Positions 1 through 6,690 of a stretch of DNA of 14,602 nucleotides are shown in pieces (the stretch's first letter is position 1; each line of letters begins with the position of its first letter). The notes under the pieces were generated by a model. The model did no database searches. It had not been told where the DNA came from and saw nothing but the letters and a program-made list of their open reading frames with translations. Origin of the DNA: Sutterella sp. (GTDB lineage: Bacteria; Pseudomonadota; Gammaproteobacteria; Burkholderiales; Burkholderiaceae_F); contig DNLN01000151.1 of NCBI GenBank assembly GCA_003488465.1, positions 1 through 14,602 on the forward strand. The letters are read 5' to 3'. The translations under genes and the position numbers were made by a program.

Positions 1-194
1 AAGAGCGCATACGACTGACCTTCCGAAGTCGTGATCATGCGCTTGTCGCTTGCATCGATCACGCGTCCCGAGGCATCCAGGTTCGCCTCGCAGAACTCCG
101 CCCAGCGGAACCGGTAGTTGAAAAACGCGAGTGCCGGGCCGCTGATCCCCGCTGCAACCGCCGCGCCCAGAAGAGTACGTCTTGAAAACTGCAT
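1..194 (-). CDS. bcsZ: BcsZ, periplasmic endo-1,4-beta-glucanase (GH8), 5' part only
   Basis: This is the first 64 codons of the cellulase of the cellulose operon; the rest lies beyond base 1. BcsZ cuts nascent cellulose in the periplasm and affects export and fibre properties. What shows it: after the leader, a Trp-x-x-Phe stretch (residues 31-34), then GRVID (43-47) and SEGQSYAL (57-64), the conserved N-terminal block of bacterial GH8 BcsZ. E58 is the likely general acid by family comparison. The leader has twin arginines (SRRTLLG, 4-10), a hydrophobic stretch and an ALA site near residue 23, so export may use Tat rather than Sec. The ATG at 194 is supported by a strong Shine-Dalgarno run (AGGAAGG, 7 bases upstream) that overlaps the bcsB stop region; the gap to bcsB is 12 bases. 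Family assignment is firm although only the N terminus is visible. Confidence 0.9.
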   Translation of the reverse strand, partial: MQFSRRTLLGAAVAAGISGPALAFFNYRFRWAEFCEANLDASGRVIDASDKRMITTSEGQSYAL

Positions 195-206
195 TGAAAC
201 GCCTTC

Positions 207-2480
207 CTACCTCAGTGTTCTCGCATAGCGATATTTCACCCAGAGCCTCATGAACCCGTACACGAGGGTGCCCAGAATGAGTGCACACAGCAGCGCGCAG
301 AGCACGAGCAGGAGCGGCCGATCGAGCATGACCGCCCAGATTCTGTCGTACCAGGGCAGATCGCCCACGTAATACGTCTCGCCGACCACGCGGTTGGTGA
401 TGCCTGAATTGGTGATGAGGGCAAACGAGCCTTTGGCGCTCTCAAGCTTGAAGGAACTCGTCAGGCGCTCGGCAAGAAGCTGCGCGCCCTCGGCTCGGTC
501 GGTGAGCAGCGCCACCACGCTGCGGCGCTTGGCAAACGGGGACTCAAAGCCGATGATGGCCGCCATGGGCCCGTCGCCCCGCACCTCCGTGCGCGTATTG
601 GGCGCGGACCGTGCGTCGCCCTGCAGAGCCTTCTGGCCCGTCTCGAAGGGCTCGGTCACACGCCGCTTCATGCCGTCAAAGACGATTGCGGCGCTCTGCT
701 CGTCCTGGGGCCTAGAAAAGCCATCCGGCAAAGCCCCGATCACGAGGATGTCCTTGCTGGATGCCGAGGCGGCGTCGACCGTGCTCTTAACCTGAACCTT
801 GATCGATGGATATCCGGTGTTTGAGCCGAACCGCGCCATGGCATTGAGCAAAAGCCGCATGTCGGTCGGCGAAATGCTCTTTTCCGTAAGAACCAGAGTT
901 TCTGCAAGATCTGCGAACTTCGTGAAGGGAAAGCCCATGCGGGAGTACAGGCCGACATTGGGCATCTGCGCATAGTGGTGCAGCCCCGTAAAGTCCAGCG
1001 TCGATCTCGGATCGATGTCGACATGGTTCGGGATGAGCGACACGGTGCGGCACTCCTGGGGCGTGCCGGAAGGGAACGCAACCGAGTACTCGAACATGAA
1101 GTCGAGTTTGTTGCGGTCGCGCATCACGACGGTCGGAATGGAGGTCGAAGAGAGCAGATCCCTCAGACTGTTCACAGCGGGAAGCCGCGAGATCACCGTG
1201 TTGTTCGTCGTGTTGGGATCGAGAGCGTAGCTTTGCACGAGTGCTCCGTTCACCTTGAAGCGCAGCTGCGAGAGCGCACCCTTGGCGGGCTTGCTGTAGT
1301 TGTACTTCAGGTTCATCGGAATACTCGAGCGGCTCAGAAGGAAGAGATCGGGCGGCAGCATCAGGTCCACGCTGATCGTTGCGGGCTTCAGGCCCGTTGC
1401 CGTGAACTGACCCTCGTACTTCATGAGATCCTTGAAGGTCGTCACGCGGCTCGTGTCAATCCAGTTCGGAGCGTCATAGGCCTTGCGCGGCGCGATTTCC
1501 TTGAATCCAGTGATCCGCACGGCTCGCCCGGTCAGCAGTTCGGGCGACGTGGCAAGCGCCTGCACTGCGGTGATGAGTTCATCTGAGTTCTTTCCGCCGA
1601 TCACAAGCATCTTGGCGTAGGTGCTCTCGGGAGCATCGGCCATGGCGATCGTCGGTCCTTCAAATTGCGGATAGTCCCTGATGAATTCCGGGCGCGACTC
1701 GTTCGTCGCGAACACGACGTAATGACCGTCGGCGGGTGCTTCGCCGTAATGCACGGGAAAGTCGATTTCACGCCACTCGGTCTTCACTCCGGCCCAGGAG
1801 GCAAAGATCGCCGCGGCCGTGCGCATCGAGTCATCGGGCACTGCCGCAAAGACAACCGGCAGGTGCGTCTGCGAGCCAGTCACCACATCAAGGAACGGCA
1901 CCGGCAGGAACGCAAGGTCATCGTTGACGCGGATCTTCTGCGTGACGAGCGTGAGTTCGCTTTCCTTGTCGACCACGAGCCAGATCGCGTCGCTCACGGG
2001 ATTGACGCACACGCGCGTATCCTCGCCCACGAACTCGAAGGTGAGCCGGTTGTGATCCTTGAAGAGCTTGGCGTCAAGCTTGATTTTCGCCGATGCGTTG
2101 CGCCCGTCGGGCGTGCGGGTGAGCGCGATCGACTGCTGCAGATGGCTGTTCAGGTAGATGTTGAGCTGCGCAGTCTCCTGCAGCAGCGCGGGCGAAGGCA
2201 TGTAGTGCAGATTGATCTCGGCATCGGTCACGATCTCGTCACGCCGCACGTCGAACTCGAAATGCTCCTGCCTGCGCACGCCCGAGAGCCGGATCGCCTC
2301 CCCGTACGCCGCTCCGAGCACAAAGCTCGTAAGCGGCGTAGAGCGCGCACTCGCCTCAAGCGCGAGCTGCACCGACTTGTCCTTGGTCAGAATCAGCTGC
2401 GAGTGTGCCGGCACACTCGTGCCAAGCACCGCCGCTCCGACAAGGAGCGCTCCGAGCAAACTGCAGAACTTTCTAGTCAT
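207..2480 (-). CDS. bcsB: BcsB, periplasmic cellulose synthase subunit
   Basis: BcsB is the membrane-anchored periplasmic partner of BcsA; its carbohydrate-binding and flavodoxin-like domains guide the glucan from the BcsA channel towards the outer membrane, and its C-terminal helix is needed for BcsA activity. The 757-residue protein is close to the roughly 780 of E. coli BcsB. Visible: a signal peptide with likely cleavage after AHS (residue 27); blocks typical of the family such as RKAYDAPNW (about 330-340), LPPDLFLLSR and GLYSRMGFPFTKFADL; a late MAAIIGFESP block; and one transmembrane helix (about 722-746) followed by a basic tail. It lies 13 bases after bcsA and 12 before bcsZ. The ATG at 2480 has only a weak upstream signal (GGA, 9 bases away), so initiation may depend on coupling to bcsA. 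Similarity to the enterobacterial form is strong throughout. Confidence 0.97.
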   Translation of the reverse strand: MTRKFCSLLGALLVGAAVLGTSVPAHSQLILTKDKSVQLALEASARSTPLTSFVLGAAYGEAIRLSGVRRQEHFEFDVRRDEIVTDAEINLHYMPSPALLQETAQLNIYLNSHLQQSIALTRTPDGRNASAKIKLDAKLFKDHNRLTFEFVGEDTRVCVNPVSDAIWLVVDKESELTLVTQKIRVNDDLAFLPVPFLDVVTGSQTHLPVVFAAVPDDSMRTAAAIFASWAGVKTEWREIDFPVHYGEAPADGHYVVFATNESRPEFIRDYPQFEGPTIAMADAPESTYAKMLVIGGKNSDELITAVQALATSPELLTGRAVRITGFKEIAPRKAYDAPNWIDTSRVTTFKDLMKYEGQFTATGLKPATISVDLMLPPDLFLLSRSSIPMNLKYNYSKPAKGALSQLRFKVNGALVQSYALDPNTTNNTVISRLPAVNSLRDLLSSTSIPTVVMRDRNKLDFMFEYSVAFPSGTPQECRTVSLIPNHVDIDPRSTLDFTGLHHYAQMPNVGLYSRMGFPFTKFADLAETLVLTEKSISPTDMRLLLNAMARFGSNTGYPSIKVQVKSTVDAASASSKDILVIGALPDGFSRPQDEQSAAIVFDGMKRRVTEPFETGQKALQGDARSAPNTRTEVRGDGPMAAIIGFESPFAKRRSVVALLTDRAEGAQLLAERLTSSFKLESAKGSFALITNSGITNRVVGETYYVGDLPWYDRIWAVMLDRPLLLVLCALLCALILGTLVYGFMRLWVKYRYARTLR

Positions 2481-2493
2481 AGTTCAAAGTCCA

Positions 2494-5115
2494 TCAAGAA
2501 GCCGTCCGGACGCTCTTTGAAGAGATCCGGGGGATAAAACTCACAATCCATTCCAGTCCGTCGGCCACGGCCTTGTAGACAAAGCGCACATGACCGGGAG
2601 CAAACTCAATCATCGACCGATAGCCGTGGATGCCAAGCCGACACAGGGTGAAGAACCCTGCGAGCAGTCCGGGATCCTTTGTTCTCTTGGCGCGCAGCGT
2701 CCAGGTGTCCGAGCGGCAGAACGTGCATTCGGTGAACTCGCGCTCCATGTCTAGCGACATGTTCTCAATCTCAAGGCCCAGCACGCCTGCGTTGCCGACA
2801 TGCCGCACGATGGCGGGGAACGCATGCAGCAGACCGTTGTAGCTGATGACGATGTTGAGGCGCTGCATGAGCGAGAAATAATCCTTCACTTCAAGGCCCT
2901 TGACACGAACACTCGCGCCGTTTTGCGAGTAGTCGGTCATCGTGGCCTTCACCTGGTGGCCGCTTGCAATATCGAGCGACACGGGCACGTTCACCATCAC
3001 GCGCGGATACTTGCGGGCCTGCACCGACTCCACGGCAACCGCCATTGTCGCGCCGAGCACAATGAGGTTGTAGAGGATCCAGAGCACGTTCACCAGAATC
3101 GCTCCGTACTCGGGATTGGGAAACATCAGCATGCGGGTCGTCCCCACAAACAGGCTCCCCACCAGAAGGACGATCAGAACAACATAGGGTTTTGAGACCG
3201 ACCAGTCGAGAAACTCCCGGGCGATCATGCCGCCCTTGGCGGTCACGTTGAACTTGCCCTTGTGCGGCATGATGAGCGCCACGGTCGTGGGCAGCAGGAT
3301 GTACCAGGAGAGCACCGCCTCGTACACGGAGCTGAGGAACGGATATCGGTAGCCCTTCTGAATGATCTGGGTTGTCATGAGCGAGTGCATCATGTGCGGC
3401 AGCACGAAGACGAAGATCGCCGCAGCCGAGGCATAGATCACGTACTCGCCAAAGAGCATGTAGGGGAGCGGCGCGAGCAGGAAGATGATGCGCGGCAGCC
3501 CATGCAGGAAGTGGATCATGGCGTTCAGAAAGCACATTCGCTGCCCGAACGTGAGGCCTTTGCCGAGCAGCGGATTGTCAAGCCTGAAGATCTGCACCAT
3601 GCCGCGAGCCCAGCGGATGCGCTGCCCGATGTGCGCCGAGAGCGTTTCGGTCGACAGTCCCGCCGCAAGCGGAATGCCAAGGAACGCCGAGGACCAGCCC
3701 TTGCGGTTGAGCCTAAGGGACGTATGAGCGTCCTCGGTCACGGTTTCAACCGCAATGCCGCCCACTTCCTCAAGCGCGCACCTGCGCATCACGGCGCAGG
3801 AACCGCAGAACATCGTGGCGTTCCAGGTGTCGTTGCCCTTCTGAATGTAGTCGTGAAAGAGCGCGTTCTCGATCGGGGCGGAATGGTCGAGCTTGAGGTT
3901 TCGCTCAAAGGGGTCGGGGGAATAGAAGTGATGCGGCGTCTGCACGAGCGCGATCTTCTTGTCGTGCACGAACCAGCCCATCGTCATTTGCAGGAAGCTT
4001 CTCGTCGGCACATGGTCGCAGTCGAAGATCGCGATGAACTCGCCATGCGTCACGGTCATGGCGTGATTGATGTTGCCCGCCTTGGCGTGATTGTGCTCCT
4101 CGCGCTTGATGTAGCCGACGCCAACCTCTTCGGCGAACCGGGCGAACTGCTCGCGGCTGCCGTCATCCAGGATGTAGACGTGAAGCTTTTCCCGGGGCCA
4201 GTCCATGCCGGACGCGCCGAACACCGTCGGACGCACGACGTCCAGGGGCTCGTTGTAGGTCGGGATGAAGATGTCCACGTGCGGCCAGAGCGAGCGGTCC
4301 TTTGGCAGCGGATAGGGTTTGCGATCGAGCACCCAGCAGACCTGAAAGTACCCGAGCGCCATCACAATGAATGCGTAGGTCTCGGCAAAGATCAGCAGCA
4401 AACTCGACACCCCGCCCACGGCCGTGTCGAAATTGAGCGTTTGCGTGTAGCGCCACCAGAGGTATCGGCTCGAAACGATGAGTGAGATCACAAAGAGCGC
4501 CATCAGCGTGAAGTGCGATTTGATTCGCTTCAGGATCAGCGCGAGCAGCCACATCGCCACAAGAAAGACCGTCTGGTTTTTGATGTCCAAGGGCTGCGTG
4601 ATGCAAATCGACAGGAGCGCCACCGTTGCAACCGCAAGAAGGCCGATCACGAGAAAGCGATAGCGCACCGGCAGCATGACCCGGTCGCCGGCCACATGCG
4701 CCACGCCCTTCGTGTAGAGATTGGTCATGCGCTGCAGAGCCTCGCCAATCCACCCGAGAACTCCGTGCTCAGCGCTGTGCGCGAACAGGCGCTTCACGCC
4801 GATCGAGATCCGCTCGGCGGTGCTCGGCCCCTCCAGCCTGCTCGGGTTGTAGAAAATCAGAAACACGCTCTGCAGAAGGATCCGGATGGGATCAAGGGGC
4901 TTTAACTTCAGGAAATTGACGTGCGGGTAGTAGTAGGGAAGATCCCGCCGCACGCGCTGCCAGGCCTTGCTCTCAAAGGGAAAGAGAGCCCAGGCGAGCG
5001 TCCAGAGGATCATGGTCCAGAGAAGCATCGGCCCCGAGACATTCCTCTGAATGCCCTGAGTCAGCCGATGCTCAAAGGCTCTGAAAAAACCGCATGCCAC
5101 CCGGAAAGCCAGCAT
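2494..5115 (-). CDS. bcsA: BcsA, c-di-GMP-activated cellulose synthase catalytic subunit
   Basis: This inner-membrane family 2 glycosyltransferase polymerises UDP-glucose into beta-1,4-glucan and threads it through its own channel. The 873 residues match the long E. coli form (about 872), including an N-terminal extension absent from short BcsA proteins. Catalytic motifs in order: DDGS (317-320), DCD (365-367), FCGS (436-439), TED with the catalytic base (460-462), QRIRW (498-502), and the gating loop FNVTAKGG (622-629). A PilZ domain follows with RKYPR (701-705, RxxxR) and DYSQNG (728-733, DxSxxG), so c-di-GMP control should be intact. Several hydrophobic helices flank the GT domain (about 31-46, 151-172, 181-224, 235-262, 541-585, 601-616, 643-657, 671-696). 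The ATG overlaps the bcsQ stop by one base (TGATG), with AGGAG 7 bases upstream, which points to coupled translation. Confidence 0.98.
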   Translation of the reverse strand: MLAFRVACGFFRAFEHRLTQGIQRNVSGPMLLWTMILWTLAWALFPFESKAWQRVRRDLPYYYPHVNFLKLKPLDPIRILLQSVFLIFYNPSRLEGPSTAERISIGVKRLFAHSAEHGVLGWIGEALQRMTNLYTKGVAHVAGDRVMLPVRYRFLVIGLLAVATVALLSICITQPLDIKNQTVFLVAMWLLALILKRIKSHFTLMALFVISLIVSSRYLWWRYTQTLNFDTAVGGVSSLLLIFAETYAFIVMALGYFQVCWVLDRKPYPLPKDRSLWPHVDIFIPTYNEPLDVVRPTVFGASGMDWPREKLHVYILDDGSREQFARFAEEVGVGYIKREEHNHAKAGNINHAMTVTHGEFIAIFDCDHVPTRSFLQMTMGWFVHDKKIALVQTPHHFYSPDPFERNLKLDHSAPIENALFHDYIQKGNDTWNATMFCGSCAVMRRCALEEVGGIAVETVTEDAHTSLRLNRKGWSSAFLGIPLAAGLSTETLSAHIGQRIRWARGMVQIFRLDNPLLGKGLTFGQRMCFLNAMIHFLHGLPRIIFLLAPLPYMLFGEYVIYASAAAIFVFVLPHMMHSLMTTQIIQKGYRYPFLSSVYEAVLSWYILLPTTVALIMPHKGKFNVTAKGGMIAREFLDWSVSKPYVVLIVLLVGSLFVGTTRMLMFPNPEYGAILVNVLWILYNLIVLGATMAVAVESVQARKYPRVMVNVPVSLDIASGHQVKATMTDYSQNGASVRVKGLEVKDYFSLMQRLNIVISYNGLLHAFPAIVRHVGNAGVLGLEIENMSLDMEREFTECTFCRSDTWTLRAKRTKDPGLLAGFFTLCRLGIHGYRSMIEFAPGHVRFVYKAVADGLEWIVSFIPRISSKSVRTAS

Positions 5116-5846
5116 CAGACCGCTCCTGCGTTGCGAGCGAACGAGTCAAGCCAGCTCACGAGATTGTTGATGCTCTCTGCGCTCTGGGCAAAGGAGAGTC
5201 CATCGACAACAGGCCTCTTCACGAGGCACGCCTCAAGAACGAACTCATCCCAGGGAATGCTCACGGGAATGAGACGCCTTGAGATCGCATCCACCTTGTT
5301 CATCACAAGCATGACGGACTTGTGCGCGGCGCTCGCAGCGTTCGTCTTGTTGAGAAGCAGCAGTTCGCTCTCGCCAAACGCATGATCGACAAGTCGCGCC
5401 AGGCACGACGCGTCGGGCTCGACAATCGTGACGGAAAGAACCTCCCTGGCGGCCCGCAGCGCCCGCGATGCAGGGCTTGAAACCGGACCGGCATCAATCA
5501 CCAGGGCATCGTACTGAAGGAGTCTAGCCTGCTCGATGAGCCAGCCAAAGCACTGTGTCCAGAGCGCCGTCGTGGCGGCACGGTTCAGCCTGCCCGCAGG
5601 CAGTACATCGAGCGTTTCTGCATACCGCCAGAGCGGCAGGGCGTCAGAATTGTCTGCGGCAGCCTCAAGCCAGCCCTTGTGCACGCGCAGCGGCAGATTA
5701 AAGAGGCGATTCATCGAAGAGACGCAGGGGTGAGCATCAACGGCAAGCACTCGGCCGCTCGTCACCGTCATGCGGCAGGCGCAGGAGGCAGAGACAAAAC
5801 TCGCTCCCGCCCCCTCCCTCAGGCCATGGAAACCGATGATCCTCAT
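5115..5846 (-). CDS. bcsQ: BcsQ, ParA/MinD-family cellulose synthesis accessory ATPase-like protein
   Basis: BcsQ is a cytosolic SIMIBI (ParA/MinD) protein that, with BcsR, supports assembly and activity of the E. coli-type cellulose synthase. The 243-residue length fits the family (about 250). The N terminus IIGFHGLREGAGAS sits where the deviant Walker A loop belongs. The positions that are lysine in canonical ParA (KGGxGK[ST]) are R10 and A15 here, so both lysines are missing. VDAHP (36-40) is the Walker A' region and LVIDAGP (115-121) the Walker B strand. The C-terminal RRLIPVSIP and ACLVKRPV stretches resemble enterobacterial BcsQ. The ATG overlaps the upstream stop by 4 bases (ATGA) and has AAGGA 6 bases upstream; its own stop overlaps the bcsA start. 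E. coli BcsQ, as I recall it, is also degenerate in this loop, so the deviation may be a family trait rather than decay. Confidence 0.9.
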   Translation of the reverse strand: MRIIGFHGLREGAGASFVSASCACRMTVTSGRVLAVDAHPCVSSMNRLFNLPLRVHKGWLEAAADNSDALPLWRYAETLDVLPAGRLNRAATTALWTQCFGWLIEQARLLQYDALVIDAGPVSSPASRALRAAREVLSVTIVEPDASCLARLVDHAFGESELLLLNKTNAASAAHKSVMLVMNKVDAISRRLIPVSIPWDEFVLEACLVKRPVVDGLSFAQSAESINNLVSWLDSFARNAGAV

Positions 5847-6124
5847 GCGGCGTCCTTTTTGTCCGTCTGTCTGAGGAACTCCTCGTAGACCTCCCTGATG
5901 AAGGGCTTGGTTTCGATGATCAGAGCAAAATCCTTGTCCAGACTTGCGTTGTAGTACTCAGTCTTTTCAACCTCGTACATGTCTCTGACGACACGGACAT
6001 CCTGCGGAATCCGGTCTTCAGAACTTACTTCCAGCATAAGCTTCAGCTTCTCAAAAAAACGACAACAGACGACACTAACTCCGGCAGGCTCGCTCCCTGT
6101 CGGAGATTTCGGTATCTGTTTCAC
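5843..6124 (-). CDS. bcsR: BcsR-like small cellulose synthesis regulator; start uncertain
   Basis: This small gene heads the bcs operon, in the place of bcsR in E. coli. From residue 42 (DVRVV) to about 80 it aligns without gaps to E. coli BcsR as I remember it. Shared positions include the aspartate-hydrophobic opening, the acidic-Tyr pair before a serine (EYYNAS against DYADIS), LA/FA, then a proline followed by two hydrophobics, one residue and Glu (KPFIRE against WPLLAE). Identity is low, so operon position adds much of the weight. BcsR partners BcsQ in the cytosol. The longest reading begins at GTG 6124 (93 residues) with only a distant AGGA. An ATG at 6037 (residue 30) would give 64 residues, nearly the 62 of E. 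coli BcsR, preceded by GAGAAG 9 bases away; I favour it slightly. The stop overlaps the bcsQ start (ATGA). The 5' part is visibly more A+T-rich than its neighbours. Confidence 0.72.
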   Translation of the reverse strand: MKQIPKSPTGSEPAGVSVVCCRFFEKLKLMLEVSSEDRIPQDVRVVRDMYEVEKTEYYNASLDKDFALIIETKPFIREVYEEFLRQTDKKDAA

Positions 6125-6219
6125 CTTGATTGATCGTTATCCTGAATTTTAGGGGATGCACTTAAGCCGGGCAAGTCCTTGTTATCCCTAGCAAACCGGA
6201 CACCGTATACCAGCCGCGC
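6125..6219 (-). other. Intergenic gap between orf156 and the bcs operon
   Basis: This 95-base spacer is the only break between the glnA-to-orf156 group and the bcs genes. It contains a plausible sigma-70 promoter (listed separately). I found no hairpin followed by a T-run that would stop transcripts coming from orf156, so read-through into bcs is possible. It is less G+C-rich than the flanking genes. Confidence 0.6.
6146..6174 (-). promoter_or_regulatory. Candidate sigma-70 promoter of the bcs operon
   Basis: On the minus strand TTGCCC (6174-6169, 4 of 6 with TTGACA) is followed after exactly 17 bases by TAAAAT (6151-6146, 5 of 6 with TATAAT). Predicted initiation is near 6139. That leaves about 15 bases before the GTG at 6124, or about 100 bases before the alternative ATG at 6037. 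The spacing and -10 match are good and the position is right, but this is a motif match only. Confidence 0.5.
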
Positions 6220-6690
6220 TCAGCGAACGAAAGGAATATCATCAAGTTCAGAAAGCCACTTCTGAAGATCGCTCTTGTCCCCTGAGAGCGCCCGCAGCGC
6301 ATCAAGGGGCGCAAAGAGCTCATCTCCCCCTTCGATGGTCTGAGCCGAACCGACTTGCGAGGCATCCAGGCCGAAGGCCCGGACGAGCGAACCGATCTCG
6401 GCAAAACGCACGCCGTCCTTCTGCACGACGCGCACCGCCCCGTGCGGAGCGGGGAAATCATCATCCATCTCCACAAGCGCCGGATCGTTCCTGAAGCGCA
6501 GATACGCCCAGAGCAGCGGCCAGAGGGCGAACATCACCCAGAAGGGCGCTGTGAGAATGAGCGAGAGCCAGCCCGTACCGCCCGCCGTATCCTCGAAAAG
6601 AAAAATCGAGCCGATGACGCCCCAGGCGCACCAGGCAAGCCACATCGTGCGCGCCCTGGCGCGGGAAAGCTTTTGTTTGCGTCGCGTCAC
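6220..6690 (-). CDS. Unrecognised two-helix inner-membrane protein (orf156)
   Basis: I do not recognise this family. The 156-residue product starts with a strongly basic segment (RRKQKLSRARAR, 3-14), then two hydrophobic helices (about 17-32 and 41-65) separated by a short loop. A soluble region of about 90 residues, rich in acidic and hydrophobic residues, follows (for example EMDDDFP, 74-80). The positive-inside rule predicts both ends in the cytoplasm. No catalytic motif is evident. The start is unusually clear: a GTG whose bases overlap the rlmN stop (GTGA) with a full AAGGAGG Shine-Dalgarno 7 bases upstream, inside the end of rlmN. It is therefore probably the last gene of the glnA-ntrBC-rlmN transcript. 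The C-terminal region could be a small regulatory or protein-contact domain, but that is a guess. Confidence 0.85.
   Translation of the reverse strand: MTRRKQKLSRARARTMWLAWCAWGVIGSIFLFEDTAGGTGWLSLILTAPFWVMFALWPLLWAYLRFRNDPALVEMDDDFPAPHGAVRVVQKDGVRFAEIGSLVRAFGLDASQVGSAQTIEGGDELFAPLDALRALSGDKSDLQKWLSELDDIPFVR

Noticed and set aside
3262..4485. A 407-codon + strand open frame inside bcsA.
   Set aside because: Antisense to the catalytic core of bcsA, His/Arg/Glu-rich low-information protein, no independent support.
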